A stretch of 64,000 nt of DNA from Mansonella perstans (lineage: Eukaryota; Nematoda; Chromadorea; Rhabditida; Onchocercidae): NCBI GenBank assembly GCA_037074765.1, contig JBAMDO010000178.1, positions 55,083 through 119,082 of the forward strand, in the 5' to 3' direction. Each line of letters starts with the position of its first letter. The first letter of the stretch is position 1. Positions 39,746 through 51,782 of the stretch are shown here, piece after piece. The notes under the pieces were generated by a model. The model was not told the origin of the DNA. It searched no databases and saw nothing but the letters and a program-made list of their open reading frames with translations. The translations under genes were made by a program, and so were the position numbers.

Positions 39746-42700
39746 ATGTTCCCAGCAAATAAGCCTTTGCCACCGCCACCTCTACCTGAGAAATCAGCTT
39801 GGAAGAGCAAGAGTAATGCAAATGAAGCTTCAGCGCCAGCAACGGCAATTTCTCTTCAATCACCACCAGGTATTTTTAATTTCGGTTTCTTTTGGGATTA
39901 CCTTTGCTGGTGGCTGACGCTGGAGCTTACATATAGGATATTGAGACTTCTGTCTTAGAATGTTGATAACAAAGGTGAATTTAGATATCTTTGAGGATTT
40001 TCGTCACTTTATTTCGTCATGTACTTTTTTAGATTCTTTTAAATATTTCTTTATATGTTTATAAGAATAGCTTAGCTTTTTGCAGCGCTTTACTACACAT
40101 TGGACTTGAACTTTTTAAAACTTAACATTGTGCATTAGTGTAATGTTGTAATAGTATTAAATGATGATCTATTGGATACAGTTTAGATTTAGGTTACTGA
40201 GAGATGCTAATTTAATTAGCCAGAATTCCGAAAAAGCAACCAGTGATGGTTATTGTTTGCTTCCAATGCATTATAAAATTTGCGTGCGGAACTTATTCCA
40301 TATAATTCTGATATAATACATATAACATACGTTATTTTCCGGGATTAAGTAGTTTCGGATTCCGGGTTCAGTTATTTTTTCTTTTCATAGAAATAATCTT
40401 CCAGCTTAACAAAATTTCTTTACTTATTAAGCATCTGTTGAATGCTGTTTAATGCTTTTTATCATTTTGTTCATGTATCACGTTTAACGTCTGTGTTTTT
40501 TCACACATCACGATGATGAAGTAATTTGCAGCTATAGTTATGCATTCTTTGCCATCAACAAGCTATTCACCAACAGTAGCTGATTACGTATATCGACGTG
40601 TACTATGTCAAGCGATTGCTGCTATTTGCAAACAGGCTGGTTTTGAAGCGATTGAAGCTGATGTACTTGAGCTACTCACCCATATGGTTAATTCATACAT
40701 CATTGAACTGGCCGTTACCACACGTCAAATGACCGAACATGCTGGTCGTACTGTTTCAACACCATCAGATACAATTATGGCTTTAGTAGACTTAGGTACT
40801 GCAGTTTCCAATTTACCAGCATTTCTGAAAGAAGCAACCTCTAAAGGTTCATTGGTGATAGCACCACCACGTGTACAGCAAGCATCGCATACTCAACAAC
40901 AACTCCGTGTCGGTAGCTCACGCCCACGTCCATCGCATGTTCCGGATTGGTTGCCACCATTTCCTGATCCACATACTTACGTGCGTACCGAAATATCCGG
41001 TGAACCAGAACCCTCGTATGAGAAAGCACGTGAAGGCTTGGCTTTATTGCATCGAAATACCGTCATGTCATTAAAAGATTTCGTTCTGCGTACCCATCCA
41101 TCTATCTCTCTGTTTGATATCCATAAACACCGTATTCAGAAAAAGATTGCTGCTACTGCAGTAGAACGTACTCGTCAACAACAAGTTCGAATAATGTCAT
41201 CCGTGGAAGATGAACAAAAAACGCTGACGAACGGAGCAGCAGTATTAGTGCATGATACTGAACAATTAAAAACTATGGATCCAGAATTTTCTATTGATGT
41301 TCCCGAAAAATTTTTTTTTGAACGGGATAGTGAAGAAGAAATAAGCCTACTACAAGCAGAAGTGCCGACTTTCGGAGAAATCATTGAGCCAAAACCAACG
41401 AATGAATCATACTTAGATCCTCTTCTTTTTGATCTGCAAACTGAACCATTACATGGGACAAGAACAAAATTACCGGAAGATGCAGGACCAGATGGGAATC
41501 CGTTTTTGCGTTCACCCAAAATGCCTTCAATACATGATGACGATGCCGTGCACGAGTGATTTTTTTCTGTTCTTATAGATCATATATTGTATAAGAAGGT
41601 CTTTAAAGTTTTGTTTGCATAGCTAAAAAACTTTGAATTCGTTTTAATTGTGCAGATGAATTGACAATCTTTTTATATTTTTGCTGGCCAACAGATATCG
41701 TAAAAAATGGGAAGGTTAAGGAAGTGATAGTTTTTGTGCTTTTGTGGAGAAATTATTCATGCAAAATATAAAACAATAATTAAAGAAAAGCGATGAGATA
41801 ACTCAAATAATTTTAATAATATGCAGGGTTAAGAAGGAATTTGTGTAGTCACATTAATTACTATTATAGTTGCAGGGTATTTCTTTATGTCAATTGTTTC
41901 GATATAATATGTCTTGAAATTTCTTTTGATCTTTTATTATAGGTATTTCCGTTTTTTTTTTTTTTTTTTTTTTTTTTTCATTATGAACTTTTTACGAAAA
42001 GTGAAAATAAGCTTTTTGGGAACACGATTGGTTCAGCTTCATTTTTCATCTATGCCGAAATTTTTTATTTTTTGGTATTTAAAATATTTAAATCAAAAGA
42101 AATAGATGTTGTTGAGAGTTTTTTTCTTCTTGAAAAGATTAGAAGAGAGAAAATGCAAATTTTCATAAGATTATCTGGAGAGGTAATATTTTTGCAATCC
42201 ATTCTGCAAGTCATTGATATTATCCAATGTGATGGTTGTTGTTCTATACTAGTCATCCTATTCAATTGTTTGTGAAAAAGGTGCATTGTTATTGTCGTAT
42301 TTCTTTATACGCTTTTAATGTTATAAAATTTTATATGTATGCGCCATTAACATTTTTTTGCATTTTGTTTGGATATGATAAATAATAAATGAAACTTTTA
42401 GGAGCGTTTGCAACTGCCAAATTTAGTGCTGCATTCAGTGCCGCAAAAGCTGTCTTTGATGGTGTGAAAAAATCGGAAACACAACAGAAATTGATTACAG
42501 ATGGTAATAATGATGTTGTTCGATCAGTGGTTTCATCTCTCGCTAAAAACAAAGCGGTGGGTATTTGATGAAATCATCATTTGAAGGCAATGTCCATGTG
42601 AAATATCAGTAAATATTTGCGAAGTAGGTAACAGGTAATTGAATTGACTGGCAAAATGGGATGAGTTTGTTAGGAAATGGTTGAATTTAAGCTGTTTATG

Positions 42701-45543
42701 CAATTTGATGAAGTAGTCTTTTAAAGTTGAATTATTTGCATTTGATTAATGGGTAAAAACAAAAATTTTCACTATGAAAATGATAAGTTCTAAAAATCTC
42801 GACCACCAAATATTGTTTCAAAAATTCTCTAGATGTGAAGAATTTTTTGAATACAAAGTCGTTTTCACAATGGAAAAATTATCTGGTAATTTTAAGACTT
42901 CTGTAGTGCTGTAATGTAGTAAATAAATTGATATTTTAGTATTTTAAAGAGAATTCAAATGAGTCGAAATTGATTAAATTAAATCATGATTCCTCTTTAG
43001 GTACGTAAGACTGCTCTGAATGCTTTGCAAGATGAAGGGACTTTGAAGAAGGCATATCGTATTGCTCAGGTCAGTGACAGGCAACAGCTGCAGAAAAATC
43101 TCGTAAATTCAGCAAAGAATATAGCAACTGGTCCACTGCTTAATCATGGCGTGACTTCCAAATTCGATGCAAACAAATCTCTTACATCTATATATCCTTC
43201 GCTTCCTCCATTACGAGATTATGCATCAGATATTGATCCTAAAACAACCGATAATTTTGCAGCTATGTCTAGTCAGCCAGTTTTGCAGGATACTTTCCAG
43301 TCTAATTTTGCTCTGGGTAATTCCATATTTAAGATTTTTTTTTTACTCAGCACCAAATTATGTGTTTTAAAGTTAGAATACAGAAGAATTGTAACCCTCG
43401 AGTTGATATTATTACACTGGTAACAAAGTTCATTTTTGGAATTTGGAATCGGATTGAACTTTTCCCGCAACTTTTGTCTCAGTAGTCTAACTTGGTTTCA
43501 AATTCAAAAACTAATCTAGTTCCTGGTATTCCTTATTTTTTTGTTTTCAAGATTTAATATAGATATTTCGAAACATTTTTCGCAAAAAATCCAATTATCA
43601 CAACTAGTCGTCAATAATAATCTATATCCAGAAACGAATTCATTTACGAGCACCAATCAACAGGAGCAACCGTACGGTTATGCAAAATTTCAATTCCTCG
43701 CATCACATTTTGATGAACTTTCCGCTGAACCGTCCGATATGATTATTCTAGAAAAAAAGGTTTTTAATACTTTTGAATATTGGAAAGTATTTCAGTAGTT
43801 AATGTTGTGCTTTTTTCAATATTTATATTTCTTGAAATAATGTTTCTTTAGAAAAACTTAGCTTGTTGTCAGGTAGATGATCAGTGGGTCTATGCGCTCA
43901 ACAAAAGGACCGGACAGAAGGGAATTATGCCACTTTTATATGTTGATGTAAAAATCCCTCTCCCCACGGCATTAACTTCGTCGACTTCCCAAATGCAAGT
44001 TTTCTTTCTTTGTGTGCAGTTTTACTATTAATCCTAGGATTGTATTCATTTATTAGCTGTCTTATTGGAATCTGAACTTCCAAAAGCAAAATCTGAAATA
44101 TGTATTGATAATTTTTTCTTAGACCGATTTGACATAAATGCACATTTTAAAAAAACAATAAACTGATTGAGAATGAGACTGATAAAAAGCTTCGATTCAA
44201 ACTTTTTTTTTTATATCGTATTGATAATTCGTAAAATTTTCAGACCATTTTATGCGACTGCACTATTTGATTTTGATAGCAGCGTGTCAGGAGATCTTAC
44301 GGCAAGCCATGTTGATAAAAATTTTACTTTTTAACATTTAGCAAATTCAGTTCTAATTTTGCTGATTTAGTTGTAATATTATGGATTTTCATTAATAAAT
44401 CTAATGAGCATGTTTAATCTTCAAATTTGTTTAGTTCCGAACAAATGATGAAATTTATGTTATCGAAAGAATTAATAATGATTGGCTACGTGGTAAGATT
44501 GGTGTACGCGAAGGTATCTTTCCTGCTAATTATGTTCGTGAAGTTACCGTCTCAGCTGCAGAACCCACGAGTTATCATGCTTCAGCGGAATACATCAGTG
44601 CCTTGTATGATTATAATAGCGCCGTTGAAGGCGATCTAATTTTTAAAGCAGGTACATGAATCCTGCGAAACATCTTGGTTTTTCATTGAAACCCATTTCT
44701 TTTTATTATAGCACTTCATATAAGAAGACCTATTTAAAGTTCATCATAGGCTACTGACAATAAGCAGATCGTTTAAAAAATGATACATGAAATTCTAGAA
44801 TGTTCGCTTACAGCATTCTCATAAATAAAAAGGATTTCATGTTTAATCATGTTATAAATTATAGGTGACCGGATAGAAGTGCTAGAATGGGTAAGCGAAG
44901 ATTGGTTGAGAGGTAAGTTGAATGGGAAAGTTGGCTTGGTACCACGCACTTATATTGAGGACTGCAGCAGGAGTTGTGGTGCTAGAGAACAGTTAAATGC
45001 TACAAGTACAGTAGTCACTGCAACGACAGATTATTATAATACTGCTGCAGACCACTTGTGCTTCTCGAAAGGAGATCAAATCGAAGTGATTGAAGAGGTC
45101 AATTTATTAATGCAAAATTTCCACTTTTCTTGCTTGAGAAGATTTGCATTACTTTCATCTCAAACTCTACTAATGAATGGGATTCCAAATATTACTGGAA
45201 TTTTTTGATTGTGGCGATCAATTTTGTAGGCATATGCAGGATATTTTATTTACTGATAAGAGTTCCGAGATAAGGTGAAGAGATGGTTTTGTAGAAAATT
45301 CCACGATTTCATAAGTTTAATATGGATTTGACTTCCACTATTGTTAAATGTAGAAGCACTGCTCTTGATTTTTGTTTTTGCATGTCATTATCGGCATTGA
45401 ATCTTTTCGTTTCCAGGACATTTCTGGAATTTTTTGTGTATTTGTAGGTTGATGACAGTTGGCTGAAAGGAAAATTATTGCTGGATCTAAGTAACACGAA
45501 GTGTCTTCCGGTGGGGTTATTTCCAAGGTCAGCAATCTTGTGA
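39746..45543 (+). CDS. Adaptor protein with four SH3 domains
   Basis: Nine exons join in frame (about 510 residues). The N-terminus is proline-rich (FPANKPLPPPPLPEKSAW), itself a possible SH3 ligand. A helical, Ala/Lys-rich region follows. Then come four SH3 domains: FQFLASHFDELSAEPSD ... GIMPLLYVDV; YATALFDFDSSVSGDLTF ... GIFPANYV; YISALYDYNSAVEGDLIF ... GLVPRTYI; and ATTDYYNTAADHLCF ... VGLFPR. Each keeps the ALYDY-type and W-L-x-G motifs. Such proteins scaffold proline-rich partners in endocytosis or actin signalling; the layout recalls SH3D19, but I cannot fix the orthologue. Two consecutive introns (43995-44243 and 44302-44434) use GC donors. The first intron contains the TAF8 gene. The exact 3' end is uncertain: the frame ends in TGA at 45541, or may use one more short intron. 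Confidence 0.86.
40540..41559 (+). CDS. taf-8: TFIID subunit TAF8 (histone-fold), single exon, nested
   Basis: One uninterrupted 339-codon frame, striking in a region of short exons. Residues 10-90 form a bromo-associated histone fold (YVYRRVLCQAIAAICKQAGF ... LLTHMVNSYIIELA), which pairs with TAF10. The hallmark TAF8 motif VPDWLPPFPDPHTY follows near residue 135-150, then a charged tail. TAF8 helps assemble TFIID for RNA polymerase II initiation. It lies wholly inside the first intron of the four-SH3 gene, on the same strand. The ATG is 10 bases after a tttgcag acceptor, fitting a trans-spliced or separately spliced 5' end. The overlapping minus-strand frames at 40841-41029 and 41175-41519 are shadows. 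Confidence 0.96.
   Translation: MHSLPSTSYSPTVADYVYRRVLCQAIAAICKQAGFEAIEADVLELLTHMVNSYIIELAVTTRQMTEHAGRTVSTPSDTIMALVDLGTAVSNLPAFLKEATSKGSLVIAPPRVQQASHTQQQLRVGSSRPRPSHVPDWLPPFPDPHTYVRTEISGEPEPSYEKAREGLALLHRNTVMSLKDFVLRTHPSISLFDIHKHRIQKKIAATAVERTRQQQVRIMSSVEDEQKTLTNGAAVLVHDTEQLKTMDPEFSIDVPEKFFFERDSEEEISLLQAEVPTFGEIIEPKPTNESYLDPLLFDLQTEPLHGTRTKLPEDAGPDGNPFLRSPKMPSIHDDDAVHE
41952..41978. repeat. T27 homopolymer
   Basis: Run of 27 T in the first intron of the four-SH3 gene, downstream of TAF8. Confidence 0.9.
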
Positions 45544-47152
45544 TTTCATTTGTTTTCTGTTAATAGGCTTGCTACTGTAATATTATTGCTGCAAAACTGA
45601 AAGTAAATAGATACTGGTGTCTTCTAAGACCCACCTGAGATTTTTGAAATTTATCTAAACAGTTCGGTGGAAATAAAATCAGATATATTCGTTTTCTGTT
45701 AATAAACTTATTGCTGTATTTTCTGGGTTGGAAATTCTATTCTATGTACTGAACATAATTGGTTCTGGATGTTCCAAATGTTGGAAGACATTTATATAAC
45801 TTGGCAGAATCAGAACTGTGAAGTTTCAGTTCTACTTATAAAAGATAACACTTTGAAGACATTTATTTTTGAAATCAGTAAGACATAAAATTGTGGTGTA
45901 ATAGATGCAAACAATTAAATTGAATAAATTGCGGAATGAAAAGACGTTATCAATAAAAAAAAAGTATTTTCTAAAATTTTCTTTTAAAGTAAATACATTT
46001 GATGACTGCACAAGACTATAAACTAAACGGAAAAAACTTCAAATCCGAATTCTTTTAATTCATAGCGGATGTTTTTCATCCTTTGGTCTTTTTTGAGATA
46101 TTTTGAAAGAAAAAATTCAACAAAGTATTGACAACAATAAATTCTTCTATTCTCAAAAGAAAAGTTTTGATGTTAACCAGAGCATATTGTACTTAATGCA
46201 CCATAATACTCTAACCTAAAACATTCATCGGCATAAATCGGAAAACCTAACTATTTTTCACAGGAATTGTAGTTCATCTGACATGAAAAATAATAAATTC
46301 AATATGAAAAATAAATGTAAATAGAGAAAAAGATAGTAACGTTAGCAAAGTTATCAACTGTGATACGAAGTTCTACCAACGCTGTTTTCAAATAAAATGG
46401 AGTATAAATACAAGGAACGAGCTCATTAAATAAAAATAGCAAATGCCAACTTTATTTTTAATTTCATTGAACTTTTTTCAAATAATTAGTCTTTAAAAAA
46501 TACCACCTTATCGAATCTCTGGACATTTTAGAAATATTCTTGAAACAGCACTAAATTTATTTCAGAAAAAGTTTTTTTCTTTTTCAATAAAGATCATCGG
46601 CTTTAAATAAAACGTGCTGTTGTTCGAGCATTTCTATACAGTGCAGTCATGCATCCGAATCTAACAGGTGTAAGTTAAAGCTATCGTTAAGGAAAGTTTA
46701 AAAACAGCAGTACAGAAGGACCGAAACAGATTGTTAAAATCAAAAAATATTGGCATCATATTCATTTTTGTGAATAATTATAGTTAGGATTGCGGATGGT
46801 AAAGAAATGATAAACAGAGTTTAAAATAACGAATTAAACTATTACGAATTTGCTTTATCAATATTGACAGCAATAAAATACCAATAAAAGCTCACCGTCG
46901 TTGCTGCTGAGAATGTCTTACCAATCATCTGGACTGAACATGAGAGAGATCCGTTTTTTTGAATGAAGTTTCTTTTTCTTTAGAAAGGAATATCCTGATT
47001 ATTTGTCATAAGCGCAGCACCATAGTCCATTACATCGATTAATAAAACAACTCAAATGATATTTTTTCGAAATTAAGTTTACAAATTGCTAAAATTTCGG
47101 CACAATATCTTGGCATCAACAACACCTTATAATGAAAAAAAAAAATGGCATG
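45544..47152. other. Intergenic region between convergent SH3 and cyclin genes
   Basis: Two genes end facing each other here, so it should hold two 3' UTRs and no promoter. AT-rich throughout. A phrase like TTCGTTTTCTGTTAATA recurs near 45553 and 45692. No coding exon seen. Confidence 0.55.
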
Positions 47153-50100
47153 TTAATCGGTGACATCTAATTCAGCAAAATTTCTTGGGATTATTAAGCA
47201 AGAAACTCGTTCGTACTTCTGTCTTGCATATTTCTCAAAAACACTACAGTAATCTCTATGCGGAATTTGATGGAAGAGCTCAAGCATTCTTCGGGCAGGT
47301 GGGCGAAGTTCATCAAGTCCAATACCTGCAAATTAGATGACCACGTTAAGTGTTGGAGATCCAGCACTTAATCTCATAAAATGAGTAACTATGAAGGATC
47401 ATTAACAATATAGGTTTGTAAGCATAACTACACTGAATCAATTTATACTACCAGTATGTAAAAATTTTAAAGCAGTGATTCAAAAAACAATAAGATATAG
47501 TGGACATTATCCAACATTAGTCTTTTTGTTTTTGTTGTTACTATTTCCGATTTTATCGTATGTTTTCGAAACGTCAACAGTTACTGTACTGATTAAATTA
47601 ATCATTACTGAGCCATTAATTTTATGAAATCAACCTGTCTGTGTAACTGAAAGCCGATATTCGGTTCTGAAAATCACATTACTGAGAAAGAATGATGCTG
47701 CTCCAATAACGCTTGGTCGAAAATGCAGAAATGTATGATCTAGAAGAGCAAGCTCCAACAAATATCTTATCATACTATAAATTATTCTTGGTACATGAGA
47801 AATACGTATCAGTCGTGAAGCAAACCACCATGACGTAGGTGCTAACAGTTGATATCTTACTCTTGCAAAAATTATTCGTTCCATTCTCATAATCTGAAAT
47901 GGTGTTTCCTAAATCAGTTCATACATTATTGAACTTACTCACTGAAGTATTTCGAAAATATGAGCTTTCTTTAAATGAACCAAGGAGACAAATCGAGATA
48001 TGAATATGAGAATAAAGAAGCGTGAAAAAAGACGCATTATGCTACAGAAAAGATTAGAAAAAATATTAATTTGGAGGCTAATAAAATCCATGACTTTGAA
48101 ATTTCTGTAGTTTAGTGAATGAATTAATAAAACTGAGAAACCAAAATAAAACAAAAATTGAACGGAACGAATATAGATTATATTCATCCTAAAGTATTCA
48201 TTAATTTTAAAAAAGTGAAAGAATATCACACTCATTTCAGTCAGTAGAAATGAAAAAGCAAATACATAATAAAATCAAGATATCATTGCTGGATCACTAT
48301 GAAATGGAGGTTAATTAAAAAGTAAAAATATTTTAAACAATGTATTTGAAAAGTGTACTTCTGCTTCGTGAAACGTGTGATCAGTAATTCTAACGAATTC
48401 TCTCACTTCTGGCGGATAAATCTCCTCAAATTTTGATGCAAGGAACAGAGCTGCAGCACCAAGTAGTTGCAATTTCGCACGTGGACAATGAAGCGCACTC
48501 AAAACTCGATCTATAATTGAAACTGCCATATGCAAGCATTCCTGAAATTAAGTTGAGCTTTTTTCCTTTATAAATAAGGATCTCCACAAGAAAATATGAA
48601 TAATGGAATTAAATCATTTATGCTGGAATTATTCTGAATAAAAAGTTTCAGTTTCATTTACTAAGAAACAAATTGTCCTAAAAGAATAACTAAACCTTTA
48701 AGAGCATTTCCTTGACATTGACTAATATCCTGCATATGAAACCTAAGACTAATCTTAATATAGATGTAAAAACCTTTTTTTCGAGATTAAAACAAAATGA
48801 AAAGCAAACATTTCAAAAATGTGGAGTATACCGTGCTTAAATTGAATTCCTGAGCTGAATCGCAAATCCATTCAATAAGGACATATCTCACTTCACCGCA
48901 AATTTCTTCTTGAAATTCCAAATAATTACTAATAGGACAAAGTTCTAATTCCATAGATCTCATATAAAGATAGATATCCCCATCATACACTGGATCCAAC
49001 CGCACTCGTTCCCGATGCGCCTCCTGAAATTCATCGCATCATTCACCGATTATATAAATTACTTTTATTTTTTTTCTCCTTTCCTAGGAAAAACGATTTT
49101 GCTTTGCGTATGGCAGTAAGATAAACCGAAATATATTCTTCTCAAGACATGCTGAAGAGACTGCTTTATTAATAAAATACGAATGGAAAAAATTTCCGCT
49201 TCAAACTTCATTGATAAATTAGTCCTTTTTATTTCTCAATTACTGCTTATATCATTCCATACCTTATAGTTCTGAGTATCTGTAATTTTCAAGATAATTT
49301 TACTTGAAATGATACTTACGGTAGTATATACTGTACTACTACTCGCAGTTGCTGCTTGGCTAGAAGTATTTGTAACATCCTCCGGTGTTTCGTGATTATG
49401 ATTATTAATTGAGATCGGATTAACATCAGGTGCCATTTCACTAACAGGATTTAACTCGACATCATAAACGTCGCTTCTATCACTCGAGGAATAAGTGTTA
49501 ATATTTGAACGATGACTATTTTCATCCTGAATAAAATTTTGTTTCTATCAAGTGAAAGAAATATTTTATATATCTCATCAAATATTTTTGCTCGACTCCA
49601 GGATCTAATTATTTGGATTTAATTCAGGGCGAAGTAGTTTTTTGATGCATCGCTGCAAGCTTTAACCAAGCCTTAAGCATTTTCTAACAAATTTTATGAC
49701 TGAGGACTACTGAACATTATTATGACCCAATTTCCACTTCAAAATCAGTTTTAGGATAAGTTTTATCTATTTTCAAAGAACTATTAATAGTCCTATCATC
49801 AGTAATCTCGAAAGTATAACAACAATTCATTCCAGTAAGCTTAATTATAATTAAAATGCTTACTCTATTGAACATTGTTATAAATGCATTTATAACATCT
49901 TCTAGAATGTTTTTGATTGACAATTTTTTTGAATGGAGTAAAACAATAAAAATATTTTTTATAGCAGAAAATTTAATCCTACGAACAGACCTCAACAGCT
50001 TCATGATTGGTGTCAGATGATGTGCTATCTTCCGAATCTGATTCCCCATGACTTGGTGACAATCTTGCAGAAGAAGGCTCGCCACTTTCCGAATCTGAAT

Positions 50101-51782
50101 CCCTCTGATTCGGTGACAAAGATGCAAGAGGACGCCTAATTTTCCTTGGTACCTGCAAATCTTGCGTTGACATGTCTCCACTTCTCTTACTTCCTTCTCC
50201 TTGGCGCCGTCCACTGTTCTGCAAACACAAATATGTAAATCCCTAGCTGAATAAACATTCGATGATATAAATGCATTATTAATTGAAGAAATAAAATTAT
50301 TTAAAACACAATTAAAGCTATATGCATTCGAATGAATAAGATAACAATCATATCTAGTGCTTAATTAAAAATTCTCTTCAATAATAAAAATTGATTTTAG
50401 TTTTTGTGCACAGCTCAAATAAAACGTCTAATCTGTTAGAACCGCAACAGTCAATATTCAGTAGTTTACGAGCTAAATTCAAGAACAATAGAATTTTAAT
50501 AGTGATAAGTGAAAACTGAAAAGTCATGAATTTCTATAATCAAAATAAGCAAGATAATCTAAATACAAATACCAAAAAATATCATTATAATAAACCGCAT
50601 TTGGTATTAAGTATTTGGTGTACCATCTTATGCTTTATTTCAACAAATTTAAGTGCTCTTTAACAAAACATTCTAACCAGCCCCCAACTTTAAAAGATAA
50701 TTTCATCTACAGATACTATTTCAGCTTTTTTATTTCAATTTTTATACTTATGTTTTAACTGCTTTTAAGTCTAAATTATGTTGATGCCGTTCGATATAAT
50801 GTTTGAAGTGTTAATCCTCCTTTCATATTTCAATCAGTCACGACTTAAATTTTTAAAAACAGGAAACTTTTTATGCAAAGAGAAATTGTGTAGTATATTC
50901 AATTGTTGCTAAAAAGCAGAAACTGCTTAAAACTACCAATAAAAGATTCGAATTTTTGATAATGCATGTCTTCAAAGATAGAAGAAAAGCGATAAAACCT
51001 CGAAATCTCTTGAACTTCCAGCCTTTTGGTCATTACCATCACTATCACAATAAACATTAAAGGCAGATATTCTTGTTGGAAGCCATCGATTCTTCGTTGG
51101 AGGCCCCCGATTTCTTTGCTACAAAGCGTACCATAATTAAAAATAATTTATTCAGGATATTTATCGTCAAAATTATGTAAATTACGTCATATATACTTCC
51201 GTGATTGATTTAAGGTTTTAATCTAAATGTTCGCTGCTTGTAACAATTACTAACTGGAACTGCGACCTCATATAAATACATCAACAATAATCAGTGTTGA
51301 AGGGACACGTACCAATTATGTCCAGTATTCAAAGAAACAAATTTGTTCCGATCAAGAGCCAAAAAGAAATGAAAATTTTTCAAAAAATAGGCTTTTTAAT
51401 GATTGCACACCTACGGTTCCATTGACAATTAGTCTTCGTAACTTGGTTCATTTAATGTAAAATCCAGAACATTTCAGTCATGCAATCGCATCACTTAAGT
51501 TCACATTATCAACCATCTACAAATAGTAATATAAAAAAGCACTTGGAAATTTTCGTCTTTCCTCCTGTCGTGTTGCAGAGATTTTCTAGAAATCGATCCA
51601 TGAATATCTTTCTCCTGCAACACTTTATGCTCTTTACTAACTGAACCACCAACATTTGTATTACGATAAGCAAGAGCATGAGGACGGCACTTCTGATGCC
51701 CTTTTTGACGTAAAAACTGCTCATTTTCCACATTTTCTTCTCCGAACTTGTTTTCAGTATTCTCATCTGAGGCACCAATCAT
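47153..51782 (-). CDS. cya-1: A-type cyclin
   Basis: Eight exons keep frame and total 533 residues: 51782-51543, 51118-50999, 50218-49991, 49526-49320, 49023-48832, 48541-48359, 47893-47635 and 47325-47153. The first half is disordered and Ser/Asp-rich, with a destruction-box-like stretch (RRPLASLSPN) that could mark it for APC/C. The cyclin box starts near DIYLYMRSMELELCP and has the A/B-type hallmarks VLIEWICDSAQEFNLST, then AALFLASKFEEIYPPEV. The second cyclin fold follows, ending near FAELDVTD. A-type cyclins activate CDK1/CDK2 in S phase and G2/M. I favour A over B for the FNVYCDSD-like N-terminal segment and the WICD...FNL pattern. The start follows a tttttcag acceptor by 10 bases. Confidence 0.92.

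Noticed and set aside
41175..41519. Minus-strand 114-codon frame
   Set aside because: Shadow of the TAF8 coding sequence, which has clear domain motifs on the plus strand.
49720..50214. Minus-strand 164-codon frame
   Set aside because: Runs out of frame through a cyclin A exon and on into the intron; the other frame splices correctly to both neighbours.
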